Both the position numbers and the translations under genes were made by a program. This document shows positions 36,065-43,889 of a DNA stretch of 43,889 nt, in pieces. Source of the stretch: Ktedonobacteria bacterium. Lineage in GTDB: Bacteria > Chloroflexota > Ktedonobacteria > Ktedonobacterales > JACDGC01. The first letter of the stretch is position 1, and each line of letters begins with the position of its first letter. The notes below the pieces were generated by a model, which worked only from the letters and a program-made list of their open reading frames with translations, did no database searches and was not told the origin of the DNA. Location: the NCBI GenBank assembly GCA_027459705.1, contig DAIDHM010000222.1, positions 1-43,889 of the forward strand. Direction: 5' to 3'.

Positions 36065-36085
36065 CATAGTCGCCGGGAACGCTAC

Positions 36086-36526
36086 ATGTCCTATGCTCGT
36101 ATGGATGAGGGCCTTTGGCACATCGCAGAGCCTATATACGCTAAACTCCGTCTTCCGCCAGACGCGGGCACGCTAAGTCTTCAGGAGCTTTATCTTCAGT
36201 ATGCGAATACGGACGGACGGGTGGGTCACACGACGGCGGTGGGGACATTTCGGGAGGTAGGCGATGCCAGCCCTTCGAAGTGCCACGACATGGCGGGGAA
36301 TGTATGGGAGTGGACGAGTAGTCGCTATAATGCATCTGGCTATCAGACGAATGCCCAATTGGATGATCTCCTGGATACGACGGCACAGCGTGTCCTCCAC
36401 GGGGGATCATTTAAGGATATCTTCCGGCGCGCTCGCTCGGCCGCTCGTTACGAATGCGACCCGGATTTCTACGGAAATAACATTGGCTTTCGGGTCGCGC
36501 GGGGCGCCTTGACGAGCACGCGCTGA
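36086..36526 (+). pseudogene. C-terminal fragment of an FGE/SUMF1-domain protein
   Basis: A 146-codon frame matching only the C-terminal half of the formylglycine-generating-enzyme-like (SUMF1) domain. It shows the core CHDMAGNVWEWTSSRYN, then RVLHGGSF and the terminal ARSAARYECDPDFYGNNIGFRVAR. A complete domain needs about 230-260 residues, and no matching N-terminal half is found in the 100 bp upstream. The upstream ribosome site is mediocre (CGGGAAC). It is therefore probably a truncated remnant, although a short domain protein remains possible. It has no sulfatase or kinase neighbour. Confidence 0.6.
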
Positions 36527-36541
36527 CTCGCTGCCCTACTC

Positions 36542-36571
36542 TTGCTTCTCAAAGAGTCAGGATGGTACGAT
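36542..36571 (+). promoter_or_regulatory. Candidate promoter for the GH15 gene
   Basis: TTGCTT (36542-36547), 18 bp, and TACGAT (36566-36571) preceded by TGG. The extended -10 is the better half of the signal. The leader to the ATG would be about 65 nt. Confidence 0.45.
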
Positions 36572-36642
36572 GGTCTCACAATTGGGCGAGGTCTGGGGCA
36601 TCCCGGCCAGCATAAGCAACCAGAGTTGTGGGAGGAAGCAAT

Positions 36643-38985
36643 ATGCCATCCTGGCGTCTTGGTCGAAGGCGGACTATGATGATCGCACTGACGGGGATGG
36701 TGGTGCTGATCGCGCTCGCCATCGCCCTGATTCCACGCCAACCGGCTTCTGTGATTGCTCCCGAGTCCGTCGGTCCCGCCACCGACGGCCCGGGAGCGAC
36801 CTCCTATAACGATCTGGGGCGGAAGGATTGCCTGGGCACTGCCGCCACGCGGGCCTCCAAAGTCTGGTTTACGGTCGCGGGCGGCGTCCTCAGCGATGTC
36901 TACTATCCGACGATCGATAATACCAATGTAAAAACTCTGCGCTTCATCGTGACGGATGGCAAGACCTTCACCGATCTGCAGGGTCGTGATACGACCTATA
37001 CGGTCAGCAATCCTGATGGGCAAGCCCTGGATTGCCAGGTGGTGACGACCGCCAAGAGCGGCGATTATCGCTTGACCGTCGATTATAGTGTGGACCCCGG
37101 CAACGATGTGATCCTGATGCGTGTGCATTTCACGGCGCTGCGTGGTTCTATCGCGAACTATAAGCTCTATGTGCGGTTCCATCCACTGATCAATGGCAAT
37201 GGTGGCGGCGGATCTACGAATATCGGCGGTGATACCGGGATCATTGATGGGTCAACCGGTCACGCCATTCCCGTTGCCTTTGATACGCATACCCAATCAC
37301 TGGCGACTAATCGTACGTATGCCACACCCGTCTTTAGTGCGTTGGACGCCACCAGTCCTCTGGGCGCGGTGACCAATGGGTTCGCGGGCATGCCCAGCGA
37401 TGGGTTAGCCCAGATCACCGCGCACCACCAGGTCACCAAACTCTATGCCACCGCTGTCAATGGTGACATCACGCAGACCGCGGCGATCGCGCCCACTGCC
37501 AGTGGGCAATTCACCCTGGCCCTCGGATTTGGTGAGACCCAGACGGCTGCGGTCACTGCGACGTCCAGCGCGCTGGCAGTCGATTACACCACGCTGCAGC
37601 AACAGTATAATGACGGTTGGCATGCGTACGACAGCACGCTTCGCGCGCCGCCTCCAACGTTTGCCGGAGTCTCCGCCAGCGAGTGGCAGACACTGGTCAA
37701 TCAATACTATTACAGCGCAAATGTCCTGAAAGCGTCAGAAGATAAGACCTTTCCTGGCGCCATCGTCGCCAGCCTCGCCGCGCCCTGGGGCCAGTCGGTC
37801 CCCGCCAACGACCAGGCGGATAGCTTCTTTGGATCATATCGCGAAGTCTTTGCTCGCGATCTATATGAAGCCTGGACGGGCTTTTATACGGATGGCGATC
37901 TCCAGACGGCGCGCGACGCGGTCCTCTTCCTCTTCGACGCCCAGCAGCAGCCCGGCGGGCCAATGCCGCGCAATAGCCTCCTGAATGGCCTGGCGGCGCC
38001 GGACACGGGCGGCGAACAACTCGACGAGACCAGCTACCCCATCCTGATGGCTGATCAGATGGGCATGACCGACGCGGGATTCTATCAAGTACATATCAAA
38101 CCCGCTGCAGACTTCCTGGTCCGCAATGGCCCGGCTTCCGGGGTGGAACGCTGGGAGGAACAGAACGGGTATTCGCCCTCGACCATTGCCGCCGAGATCG
38201 CTGGACTGGTCGCCGCCGCGGATATCGCGCGCATCAATGGCGACACTGCCAGCGCCCAGACGTACCTGGCTACCGCCGACGCCTTCCAACGCGGTGTCAA
38301 AGGGTGGACAGTGACGACCACTGGCCCACTCGCCGCACATCCCTACTTCATTCGCGTCTCCAAGACGGGTGACCCCAACCTGCTGTATGCTTATGATCTC
38401 GGCAATGGCGGCCTGACCCAAGATCAGCGGGCGGTGGTCGATGCTGGTTTTCTGGAACTGGTCCGGCTCGGCGAGTTTCCCGCCAATGATCCAGATATCA
38501 TACAGTCGCTGCCTGTCATCGACCAGCATCTCGAAATCATGACCCCAAGTGGCCCCGGCTGGCTGCGCTATAATGGCGATGGGTATGGCGATTCTACTGC
38601 AACTGGCGCGCCATGGGCGCCCACGGGTACTGGCACCGGCCATGTCTGGCCCGCTCTCACGGCGGAGCGCGGCGAATATGACCTGGCCGCGGGCGATCCT
38701 GCCACGGCCATCACGTTGCTGATGACGATGAAAAACTTCGCGTCTGGCGTCGGTCTCATACCTGAACAGGACTGGGATGCCCCAAATTTCCCCGCTTCGC
38801 CGTACATTGCGAATCCTATGATCGCGTCCATTGGTTTCCATGATGGTCAACCCGCCGGATCTGCGGCGCCTTTGACCTGGGCTATGGGGGCGTATGTGCG
38901 CTTGATGGCGGACACGTTCAGTGGAAAATTGCTGGAACAGCCAGCCATTGTCTATGACCGCTATGTCGCGGGCAGACAGGGCTAA
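36643..38985 (+). CDS. GH15 glucodextranase/glucoamylase-like exported enzyme
   Basis: A 780-residue glycoside hydrolase. A basic N-terminus (PSWRLGRRRT) and a hydrophobic helix at about 12-32 indicate export or a membrane anchor. The N-terminal beta-rich domain (about 45-320, LGRKDCLGTAATRASKVWFTVAGG onward) resembles the glucodextranase N-domain. The (alpha/alpha)6 catalytic domain (about 340-770) has the acid Glu in WEEQNGYSPS (Glu505/506) and the base Glu in ALTAERGEY (Glu675). The enzyme should release glucose from alpha-glucans such as dextran or starch. ATG 36643 has GGGAGGAAG just upstream. No sugar transporter is adjacent. Confidence 0.93.
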   Translation: MPSWRLGRRRTMMIALTGMVVLIALAIALIPRQPASVIAPESVGPATDGPGATSYNDLGRKDCLGTAATRASKVWFTVAGGVLSDVYYPTIDNTNVKTLRFIVTDGKTFTDLQGRDTTYTVSNPDGQALDCQVVTTAKSGDYRLTVDYSVDPGNDVILMRVHFTALRGSIANYKLYVRFHPLINGNGGGGSTNIGGDTGIIDGSTGHAIPVAFDTHTQSLATNRTYATPVFSALDATSPLGAVTNGFAGMPSDGLAQITAHHQVTKLYATAVNGDITQTAAIAPTASGQFTLALGFGETQTAAVTATSSALAVDYTTLQQQYNDGWHAYDSTLRAPPPTFAGVSASEWQTLVNQYYYSANVLKASEDKTFPGAIVASLAAPWGQSVPANDQADSFFGSYREVFARDLYEAWTGFYTDGDLQTARDAVLFLFDAQQQPGGPMPRNSLLNGLAAPDTGGEQLDETSYPILMADQMGMTDAGFYQVHIKPAADFLVRNGPASGVERWEEQNGYSPSTIAAEIAGLVAAADIARINGDTASAQTYLATADAFQRGVKGWTVTTTGPLAAHPYFIRVSKTGDPNLLYAYDLGNGGLTQDQRAVVDAGFLELVRLGEFPANDPDIIQSLPVIDQHLEIMTPSGPGWLRYNGDGYGDSTATGAPWAPTGTGTGHVWPALTAERGEYDLAAGDPATAITLLMTMKNFASGVGLIPEQDWDAPNFPASPYIANPMIASIGFHDGQPAGSAAPLTWAMGAYVRLMADTFSGKLLEQPAIVYDRYVAGRQG

Positions 38986-39012
38986 GCTGCGAATGGGTCA
39001 GGATACGGTAAT

Positions 39013-39038
39013 GCCACAGTCCAGTGCAGCACTGTGGC
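39013..39038 (+). terminator. Hairpin after the GH15 gene
   Basis: GCCACAGT (39013-39020) pairs exactly with ACTGTGGC (39031-39038), 28 bp after the GH15 stop. No T-run follows. The rest of 39039-39256 shows no gene or clear promoter for the acetamidase. Confidence 0.5.
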
Positions 39039-39256
39039 GTAGCTATGCCGGGCGGTGGCAGCTTGATCGGCCACGCGTACCATTGCGCGCAGTGTCTGCA
39101 CCTGGCGTGGCGGCTCCGTTGCACTGGCAATGGGCGGGCGAATAAGACCGGTCAATATGTCAGTGACCCTGCTGGTCGACCTGCTACGCGTCGCGAACGA
39201 AATGACGAGCTTTTCGAGACATTGTTGTCCGAAATAACGTTGAAAGGACTATCGCC

Positions 39257-40201
39257 ATGCACCCTCATCCCGCCACCATCCACGTTGCCCGTGCCCAGCA
39301 CCATTTGCGCTGGGACAACAGCATCCCGCCAATCCACCACGTCGCTTCGGGCGCGGTCATCGAATTTGACTTGCTGGACGCCGCCAATGGCCAGATTGGC
39401 CCCGATGCGACCGTCGCCGCGATCGAGACGCTAGATTTCGGCCAGGTGGATCAGGTGAACGGGCCAATCTTTGTCACGGGCGCGGAACCCGGCGACACGC
39501 TGCAGATCGATCTGTTGGATCTGCAGCCTGCCGACTGGGGGTGGACGGCGATCATCCCGGGTTTCGGGCTGCTGGCCGATGAGTTCACCACCCCAGCGTT
39601 GAAGATCTGGCGGTTATCCAATGGCTGGGCAGACTTCGCCCCTGGCATTCGCATTCCGCTGGCGCCATTTTGTGGAGAAATTGGTCTGGCTCCCGGCGCT
39701 GCTGGCGCGCTCTCGACGATCCCACCTTACCGTCATGGGGGCAATATGGATACCAAGCATCTGACCAGTGGTGCCACGCTCTACCTGCCCGTCGAAGCGC
39801 CGGGCGCGCTCTTTTCGTTGGGCGATGGCCACGCCGCGCAGGGTGACGGCGAGGTATGTGGCACGGCAATTGAAACGCCGATGCGCGCTACGGTCCGCCT
39901 CACAGTCCGCAAAGATCTGTCGATCAATGCGCCGCAGTTTCAGACAGGTGGTCCGCTGACGCCACATACGAACACCGCGCCGTATTATGCGACGGACGGC
40001 ATCGGCCCCGATCTGCTGGAGGCGGCGCGCGATGCTATCCGGCATATGATCACCCACCTGCAGCGCGCCTATGGCCTCAGTCGCGCGGACGCTTATATGC
40101 TCTGCAGCGTCGCGGTGGATCTGAAACTTGCCGAGGTGGTAGATGCTCCGAACTGGGTGGTCAGCGCATTTCTGCCACTGAGCATCTTCGGCGAGCGGTG
40201 A
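39257..40201 (+). CDS. Acetamidase/formamidase family protein
   Basis: A 314-residue amidase of the FmdA/AmdA family, which hydrolyses short amides to carboxylate and ammonia. Characteristic segments are WDNSIPPIHHVASGAVIEFD, VTGAEPGDTLQIDLLDL, PLAPFCGEIGLAP, PPYRHGGNMDTKHL, the LGDGHAAQGDGEVCGTAIE block and the terminal ADAYMLCSVAVDL. Length is normal. AAAGGA lies about 9 bp upstream of the ATG. It could supply nitrogen from formamide or acetamide, but substrate cannot be fixed. It is convergent with the flagellin gene, with 157 bp between stops. Confidence 0.93.
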   Translation: MHPHPATIHVARAQHHLRWDNSIPPIHHVASGAVIEFDLLDAANGQIGPDATVAAIETLDFGQVDQVNGPIFVTGAEPGDTLQIDLLDLQPADWGWTAIIPGFGLLADEFTTPALKIWRLSNGWADFAPGIRIPLAPFCGEIGLAPGAAGALSTIPPYRHGGNMDTKHLTSGATLYLPVEAPGALFSLGDGHAAQGDGEVCGTAIETPMRATVRLTVRKDLSINAPQFQTGGPLTPHTNTAPYYATDGIGPDLLEAARDAIRHMITHLQRAYGLSRADAYMLCSVAVDLKLAEVVDAPNWVVSAFLPLSIFGER

Positions 40202-40279
40202 TGTGGCCACACGGTCGCCCGGCGATGGCGCAAGGCCGCCGCGCATCGCGCCATGACGACAGCGCGCCGCCCCGGCCGC

Positions 40280-40299
40280 CACGCGGTGGTTTCCGCGTG
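40280..40299. terminator. Short hairpin between acetamidase and flagellin genes
   Basis: CACGCGG (40280-40286) and CCGCGTG (40293-40299) flank a 6-nt loop in a GC-rich convergent intergenic region. It has no T-run and could serve either gene. Confidence 0.4.
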
Positions 40300-40358
40300 A
40301 TGACCAGAGCGGCGCGCTGCCAGTGGGTTATGCGCCGCGAACATCGGCCAAGCCGACG

Positions 40359-43300
40359 TTATTGCAGCAACTTCAGCACCATCTGAGGCATCTGGTTGGC
40401 CTGCGCCAGGACGGAGATACCAGCCTGCATCAGGATGGAGTTTTTGGTCATATTGACCGTCTCCGCCGCGACATCGACATTCATGATGCGCGATTGTGCC
40501 GCTGCCAGGTTCTGCGACCCGACCTGTAAGTTCGAGATCGTATCTTGCAGGCGGTTCTGGATGGCGCCCAGCGCCGCGCGTTGCAGCGAGACGGTGTTGA
40601 TCGCGGTATCGATCGTCGTGATCGCTTTCTGCGCGTTGGCCTGGCTCGTCACATCCAGCCCGGCGTAAGCGACCGCATTGGTGACGATGGTATCGTTCGA
40701 CCCCATGACCGCCGCCGCTGAGCCCTGGCTGGTGATCGTCGTGGCGCCGCTGCCAACGCTGCCGGCGGAACCGTAAGCGCCGAAGTTGGCGTTCATCGTC
40801 ATCGTCCCCGCGCCGAGCAGCGCCGAGGTCTGACCATTGACCAGCATCGCCGATCCACCCAGGTTATGGCTGACGTTCGTGCTATCTGTATACTGCAATT
40901 GCAGCAGGTTCGTGCCCGTGCCGCCATTGGCCGAGGAAGCCGTCGCGACGAAGTTGAACAAATCGCCGACAGCGGCCTGGTTCTGGTTGGCCTGCGCCGG
41001 ATCCGCGGTGAACGTCAGCCCATTGCCGATGTTAAACGTGGTCTGGGTATAGGCCGAGCCAGGCGTCGTGTTGGCATTGATCGTGGAGCCATAGGTCTGG
41101 CCGCCATTGGTCGAGACCTGGACGCCCGTCACATTGCCATACGTATCAACCGTCGCCACTTTGATCTGGTACTGCTGGTTCGACGTGCCAGTATAGGTGC
41201 CACTGACCGCCGCCTGTTCCGCGCCGAGGTTGGTCGAGGCGGTGACGTTGTTGGGCGTAACCATCGTCGGGCTGAGGTTAATGCCCATCGTGTCTTTGTT
41301 CGTGGCCGCCGAAGCCGCGCCCGTGGTCATGTTGCTCAGGCTAACGGTATAGGTCGAGAGCACATTATCCCCGGCACTGAACGTCGTGCCACCCGCCGCG
41401 TTGTCATAAATCGAGACCTGGGCGGTTGCCGCATTGGTCGACGAGTTGACATTGACGTTGGCGAGCACGATGTTATAGGTCTTGCCGTCGACACCCGTCA
41501 CCTGGATCGCCGCGTTTCCGGTGATATTGCCATTCGTCAGGGTGTTACTCGAGGTCGACAACTGTACGGAGTTGGTATTGCTTGGCGCCGTCTGTGTGCC
41601 CAGGCCATTATAGCCCAGATCCAGATACACGGATGCACCCGAAGAGGCCTGCGACAATTGTAGCAACACCGAACCAGAGCCGAGACCAACCAGCGATTGC
41701 CCGGATGACAACCCACCAGTCATCGCAGACTGGCTCGCGGCTTCATACGTCGCCGATCCCCCCATGGTCACCGCCGCAGTAGCGCCACTGGTGGTGCCAA
41801 AAGACGTCGCGGCAGTGCCAGAGAGAGCCGCGCTCTGACCCTGGGTCGCGGGAGTCAGGTTGCTCGTAACAGCGTAATACCCGGTGCCAGCCGCGCCGAT
41901 ACCGGTGGCAGCCGCGCTGACGGAGAGCGTCAAGCCCATGACTGTCAGTGTTTTTGCCGTGTTGTTGATCACATACTGACTTGAATCAAGCGTCACGCCT
42001 CCGATTTTGACACCCGTGACGGTTGTGGTCGTGATGCCTGCAGCAGTGGTCAATGCACTGGCGACGTTCAGGGAGATGGCGCCTGCCAAAGAGCCGGTGT
42101 AGGTACCAGAGACGGAGAAGCTACTGGTATCGGCTGGAGTCGTGGTATCTTTGACACCTTGCAGGCCAATATTGGTGCTGGTGCCCGCCGCACCGGTGCT
42201 GTTCGTGCCACTCGTCGCCTGGAAACCGAAGATGTCGCCGATGGCAGGGGCGACCATATTGGTGGGCGCCGGGAAATTCAGCGTCAATCCACTATCGGTA
42301 CTCGAGCCAGCGCCGGTCGAGGCCTGGTTGACTTTGAAAGAATAGGTGCCATTGGCTAACAAAGTCGCGGTGCCATTGGCCCATGAATTCCCACCATCGG
42401 TCGAGTACTGGATCTGGTTGATCTGGTTGGGGTTGTTCGAGCTGATGCCGGTGACCTTGATGAGGTAATTCGTCGGAGTGGATGACGTGCCCACAAAGGC
42501 ACCCGCGACATTCAGCTGCTCGTTGCCGGTGTTCTGTCCGGCCGTTACCGCCGTCGTTCCCGTCGTATTCGCGACTGAGGTGAACGTAAAGGCCGCGCCG
42601 GTCAGTACATTGGACGCGAAGGTGTTGCTCGTCGTGGTGTTCGAGGTTGCCAGGGTGAACTGGTCACCAATCTGGGGGCCAACGGCACCATTGGTAAAGG
42701 AGGTCAGTAAAGTTCCGGTCGTCGTCCCGGCGTGGGTCGCATCATTAAACGTGACGCCGCCGATCGAGAACTGGTACGTGCCATTCGACTGCTGCACACC
42801 ATTGATGGTTGTCCAGGCAGTCGAAGAACCCACCTGAGCTTGAATCTGAGTGATCTGTTTGCCATCAGCGCTCAACCCGGTGACACGCGCGTTAATCGCG
42901 GTGGTCACGTTGAGGGTGTCGCCAGTGACTGCCGAGGCAATGGTTGACGCACCTGAGACACTGCCAGTGCTGGCGGAAGAGAGCGTTTCAGTGCCAATAT
43001 TCGTCCCCTGGCTGGAGCCGGTGGAATTAACGCCAACCGCATTGGCCAGCGATCCAGCGGCGAGCTGGGTCGAATTCACAGTATAGTTGACCCCATTGGT
43101 GTAGCCGCTGCCCACCGCGCTGAGGCTCTGGATGTTGGCATTATTCTTGGTGGCGCTGACACTGGCGCCATTGCCGGCGACACCCAGCGTGGAGGCATCC
43201 ATCGCGCTGATCGAGAAGCTCATGTTCTCGCCCGCGTTGGCGCCAATCTGCAGGGTCTGGCCCGCGAAGCCACCGGCCAGCAGGTTCTTGGTATTGAAGG

Positions 43301-43691
43301 TCGTCGTGTTAGAGATACGCGAAAGCTCCGAGGCAAGTTGATTGATCTCGGACTGAATGGCGACGCGGTCGGTCTGGGTGTTCGTATCGTTGGACGACTG
43401 CACCGCCAGTTGGCGCATGCGCTGCAAGATCGACTGGGTCTGCTGCAGTGCGCCTTCCGCGGTCTGGACGAGCGATATGCCGTCCTGCGCGTTCTGTACG
43501 GCCTGGTTCAGACCGTTGACCTGGGCGTTCAGCTTCTGGCCAATCGCCAGACCGGCGGCGTCATCGGCGGCGCTATTGATGCGCAAGCCTGACGAGAGCC
43601 GTTGGAAGGTTGTCGACTGAGCCGTCGACGTTGCCATCAAGTTGCGCTCGGCATTGAGGGCATTGATGTTGGTGTTGATGTAGAATCCCAT
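40359..43691 (-). CDS. fliC: Giant flagellin
   Basis: An 1110-residue flagellin, more than twice the usual size. The conserved N-terminal D0/D1 (residues 1-150: GFYINTNINALNAERNL, QRLSSGLRINSAADDAAGLAI) and C-terminal D1/D0 (about 1010-1110: LQRAALGAIQNRLQDTISNL, SRIMNVDVAAET, SVLAQANQMPQMVLKLLQ) polymerise into the filament core. About 860 residues between them are Ser/Thr/Gly/Asn-rich and would be surface-exposed. Three diverged copies of a module ending in GDxFxF or GDQFTL occur near 42890-42645, 42460-42217 and 41160-40945. GAGGAGG lies upstream of the ATG at about 14 bp spacing. No other flagellar gene is present in the window. Confidence 0.95.
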   Translation of the reverse strand: MGFYINTNINALNAERNLMATSTAQSTTFQRLSSGLRINSAADDAAGLAIGQKLNAQVNGLNQAVQNAQDGISLVQTAEGALQQTQSILQRMRQLAVQSSNDTNTQTDRVAIQSEINQLASELSRISNTTTFNTKNLLAGGFAGQTLQIGANAGENMSFSISAMDASTLGVAGNGASVSATKNNANIQSLSAVGSGYTNGVNYTVNSTQLAAGSLANAVGVNSTGSSQGTNIGTETLSSASTGSVSGASTIASAVTGDTLNVTTAINARVTGLSADGKQITQIQAQVGSSTAWTTINGVQQSNGTYQFSIGGVTFNDATHAGTTTGTLLTSFTNGAVGPQIGDQFTLATSNTTTSNTFASNVLTGAAFTFTSVANTTGTTAVTAGQNTGNEQLNVAGAFVGTSSTPTNYLIKVTGISSNNPNQINQIQYSTDGGNSWANGTATLLANGTYSFKVNQASTGAGSSTDSGLTLNFPAPTNMVAPAIGDIFGFQATSGTNSTGAAGTSTNIGLQGVKDTTTPADTSSFSVSGTYTGSLAGAISLNVASALTTAAGITTTTVTGVKIGGVTLDSSQYVINNTAKTLTVMGLTLSVSAAATGIGAAGTGYYAVTSNLTPATQGQSAALSGTAATSFGTTSGATAAVTMGGSATYEAASQSAMTGGLSSGQSLVGLGSGSVLLQLSQASSGASVYLDLGYNGLGTQTAPSNTNSVQLSTSSNTLTNGNITGNAAIQVTGVDGKTYNIVLANVNVNSSTNAATAQVSIYDNAAGGTTFSAGDNVLSTYTVSLSNMTTGAASAATNKDTMGINLSPTMVTPNNVTASTNLGAEQAAVSGTYTGTSNQQYQIKVATVDTYGNVTGVQVSTNGGQTYGSTINANTTPGSAYTQTTFNIGNGLTFTADPAQANQNQAAVGDLFNFVATASSANGGTGTNLLQLQYTDSTNVSHNLGGSAMLVNGQTSALLGAGTMTMNANFGAYGSAGSVGSGATTITSQGSAAAVMGSNDTIVTNAVAYAGLDVTSQANAQKAITTIDTAINTVSLQRAALGAIQNRLQDTISNLQVGSQNLAAAQSRIMNVDVAAETVNMTKNSILMQAGISVLAQANQMPQMVLKLLQ

Positions 43692-43716
43692 TGCCTGTAC
43701 CTGGCCTCCTCTGCCT

Positions 43717-43844
43717 AGGGCATAATGCCCTGGCGTCCTGGGGCGCGCGTCTGAGCGCTGGCTCCTCCATACGCCGACGTCATCGCCATACTGCCACGAC
43801 GCGCGTCGTCATGTGCGCGCCGCGCCGCGACGTTCATGTCGCGG
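43717..43844. repeat. Three palindromes upstream of the flagellin gene
   Basis: AGGGCAT-A-ATGCCCT (43717-43731) lies 26 bp before the flagellin ATG. ACGACGCGCGTCGT (43796-43809) is a perfect 14-bp palindrome. CCGCGAC-GTTCAT-GTCGCGG (43825-43844) is a hairpin. All lie in the flagellin promoter/leader region. I see no clear sigma-28 promoter. They may be operators or leader RNA structures. Confidence 0.6.
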
Positions 43845-43889
43845 TGGCGGGGAGTTGGTGTGTTACTGCACCCCGCACGATACTGCATC

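Noticed and set aside
36086-36526. Diversity-generating retroelement target
   Set aside because: The FGE fold is suggestive, but no reverse transcriptase, template repeat or IMH-like site is visible in the window.
39024-39434. Plus-strand 136-codon frame overlapping the acetamidase start
   Set aside because: It has no family match and overlaps a clear acetamidase/formamidase gene in another frame.
40866-43086. Several plus-strand frames opposite the flagellin gene
   Set aside because: They mirror the repetitive flagellin coding sequence and have no independent support.

Overview
The window looks like a stretch of chromosome from a flagellated heterotrophic bacterium, most likely a Chloroflexota member. 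That assignment is inference. It rests on a fused rhamnulose-1-phosphate aldolase/dehydrogenase of the RhaEW type (known from Chloroflexus and Bacillus), an ECF sigma factor paired with a DUF5667 protein, a zinc-ribbon FHA protein beside a Ser/Thr kinase, and DUF5946. No rRNA, tRNA, CRISPR array, insertion sequence or prophage was recognised. The mixture of housekeeping genes (der, recA, guaB, lipA, pckG) and catabolic genes, with many convergent pairs separated by hairpins, is typical of ordinary chromosome.

Layout. 1-4104: a sensor histidine kinase cut by the window edge, a cation-efflux protein, then an ECF sigma factor overlapping its DUF5667 partner. 4395-8761: der GTPase, a zinc-ribbon/FHA protein, a small membrane protein and a Ser/Thr protein kinase. 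9175-14284: recA interrupted by a LAGLIDADG intein, a divergent TetR/DoxX-like pair with palindromic operators, and GTP-type PEP carboxykinase. 14663-19021: an FAD oxidoreductase, a cytochrome P450, a C39/BtrH-like protein and a shortened Rossmann protein. 19343-23316: guaB with a structured leader, DUF5946 and zinc-ribbon genes behind a palindromic promoter, and an aminotransferase. 23458-29974: an L-rhamnose catabolic cluster (rhaB, rhaEW, rhaM, rhaI and a LacI regulator) with a well-defined promoter/operator. 30381-35985: histidine phosphatase, glycerate 2-kinase, lactate/glycolate-type permease, lipoyl synthase and a 62-residue CxxC protein. 36086-43691: an FGE-domain fragment, a GH15 glucodextranase/glucoamylase-like exoenzyme, an acetamidase/formamidase and a giant 1110-residue flagellin.

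How the genes work together. Rhamnose is isomerised (RhaI, aided by the mutarotase RhaM), phosphorylated (RhaB), then cleaved and oxidised (RhaEW) to DHAP and L-lactate. The LacI-family protein probably represses rhaI and the downstream genes at a perfect palindrome just after the -10 box. The nearby permease and glycerate kinase have their own promoter and terminator signals and may serve lactate, glycolate or glycerate. PEP carboxykinase can feed such carbon into gluconeogenesis.

Promoters are readable throughout. Many genes with weak -35 boxes carry an extended -10 of the form TGN-TA(C/T)NNT, while regulated genes have strong -35 boxes with palindromes in or next to the core promoter. The most notable items are the recA intein, the giant flagellin, the face-to-face TetR/DoxX promoters, the palindromic promoter at 21868-21897, the guaB leader, and a perfect 21-bp inverted repeat overlapping the end of the cation-efflux gene.
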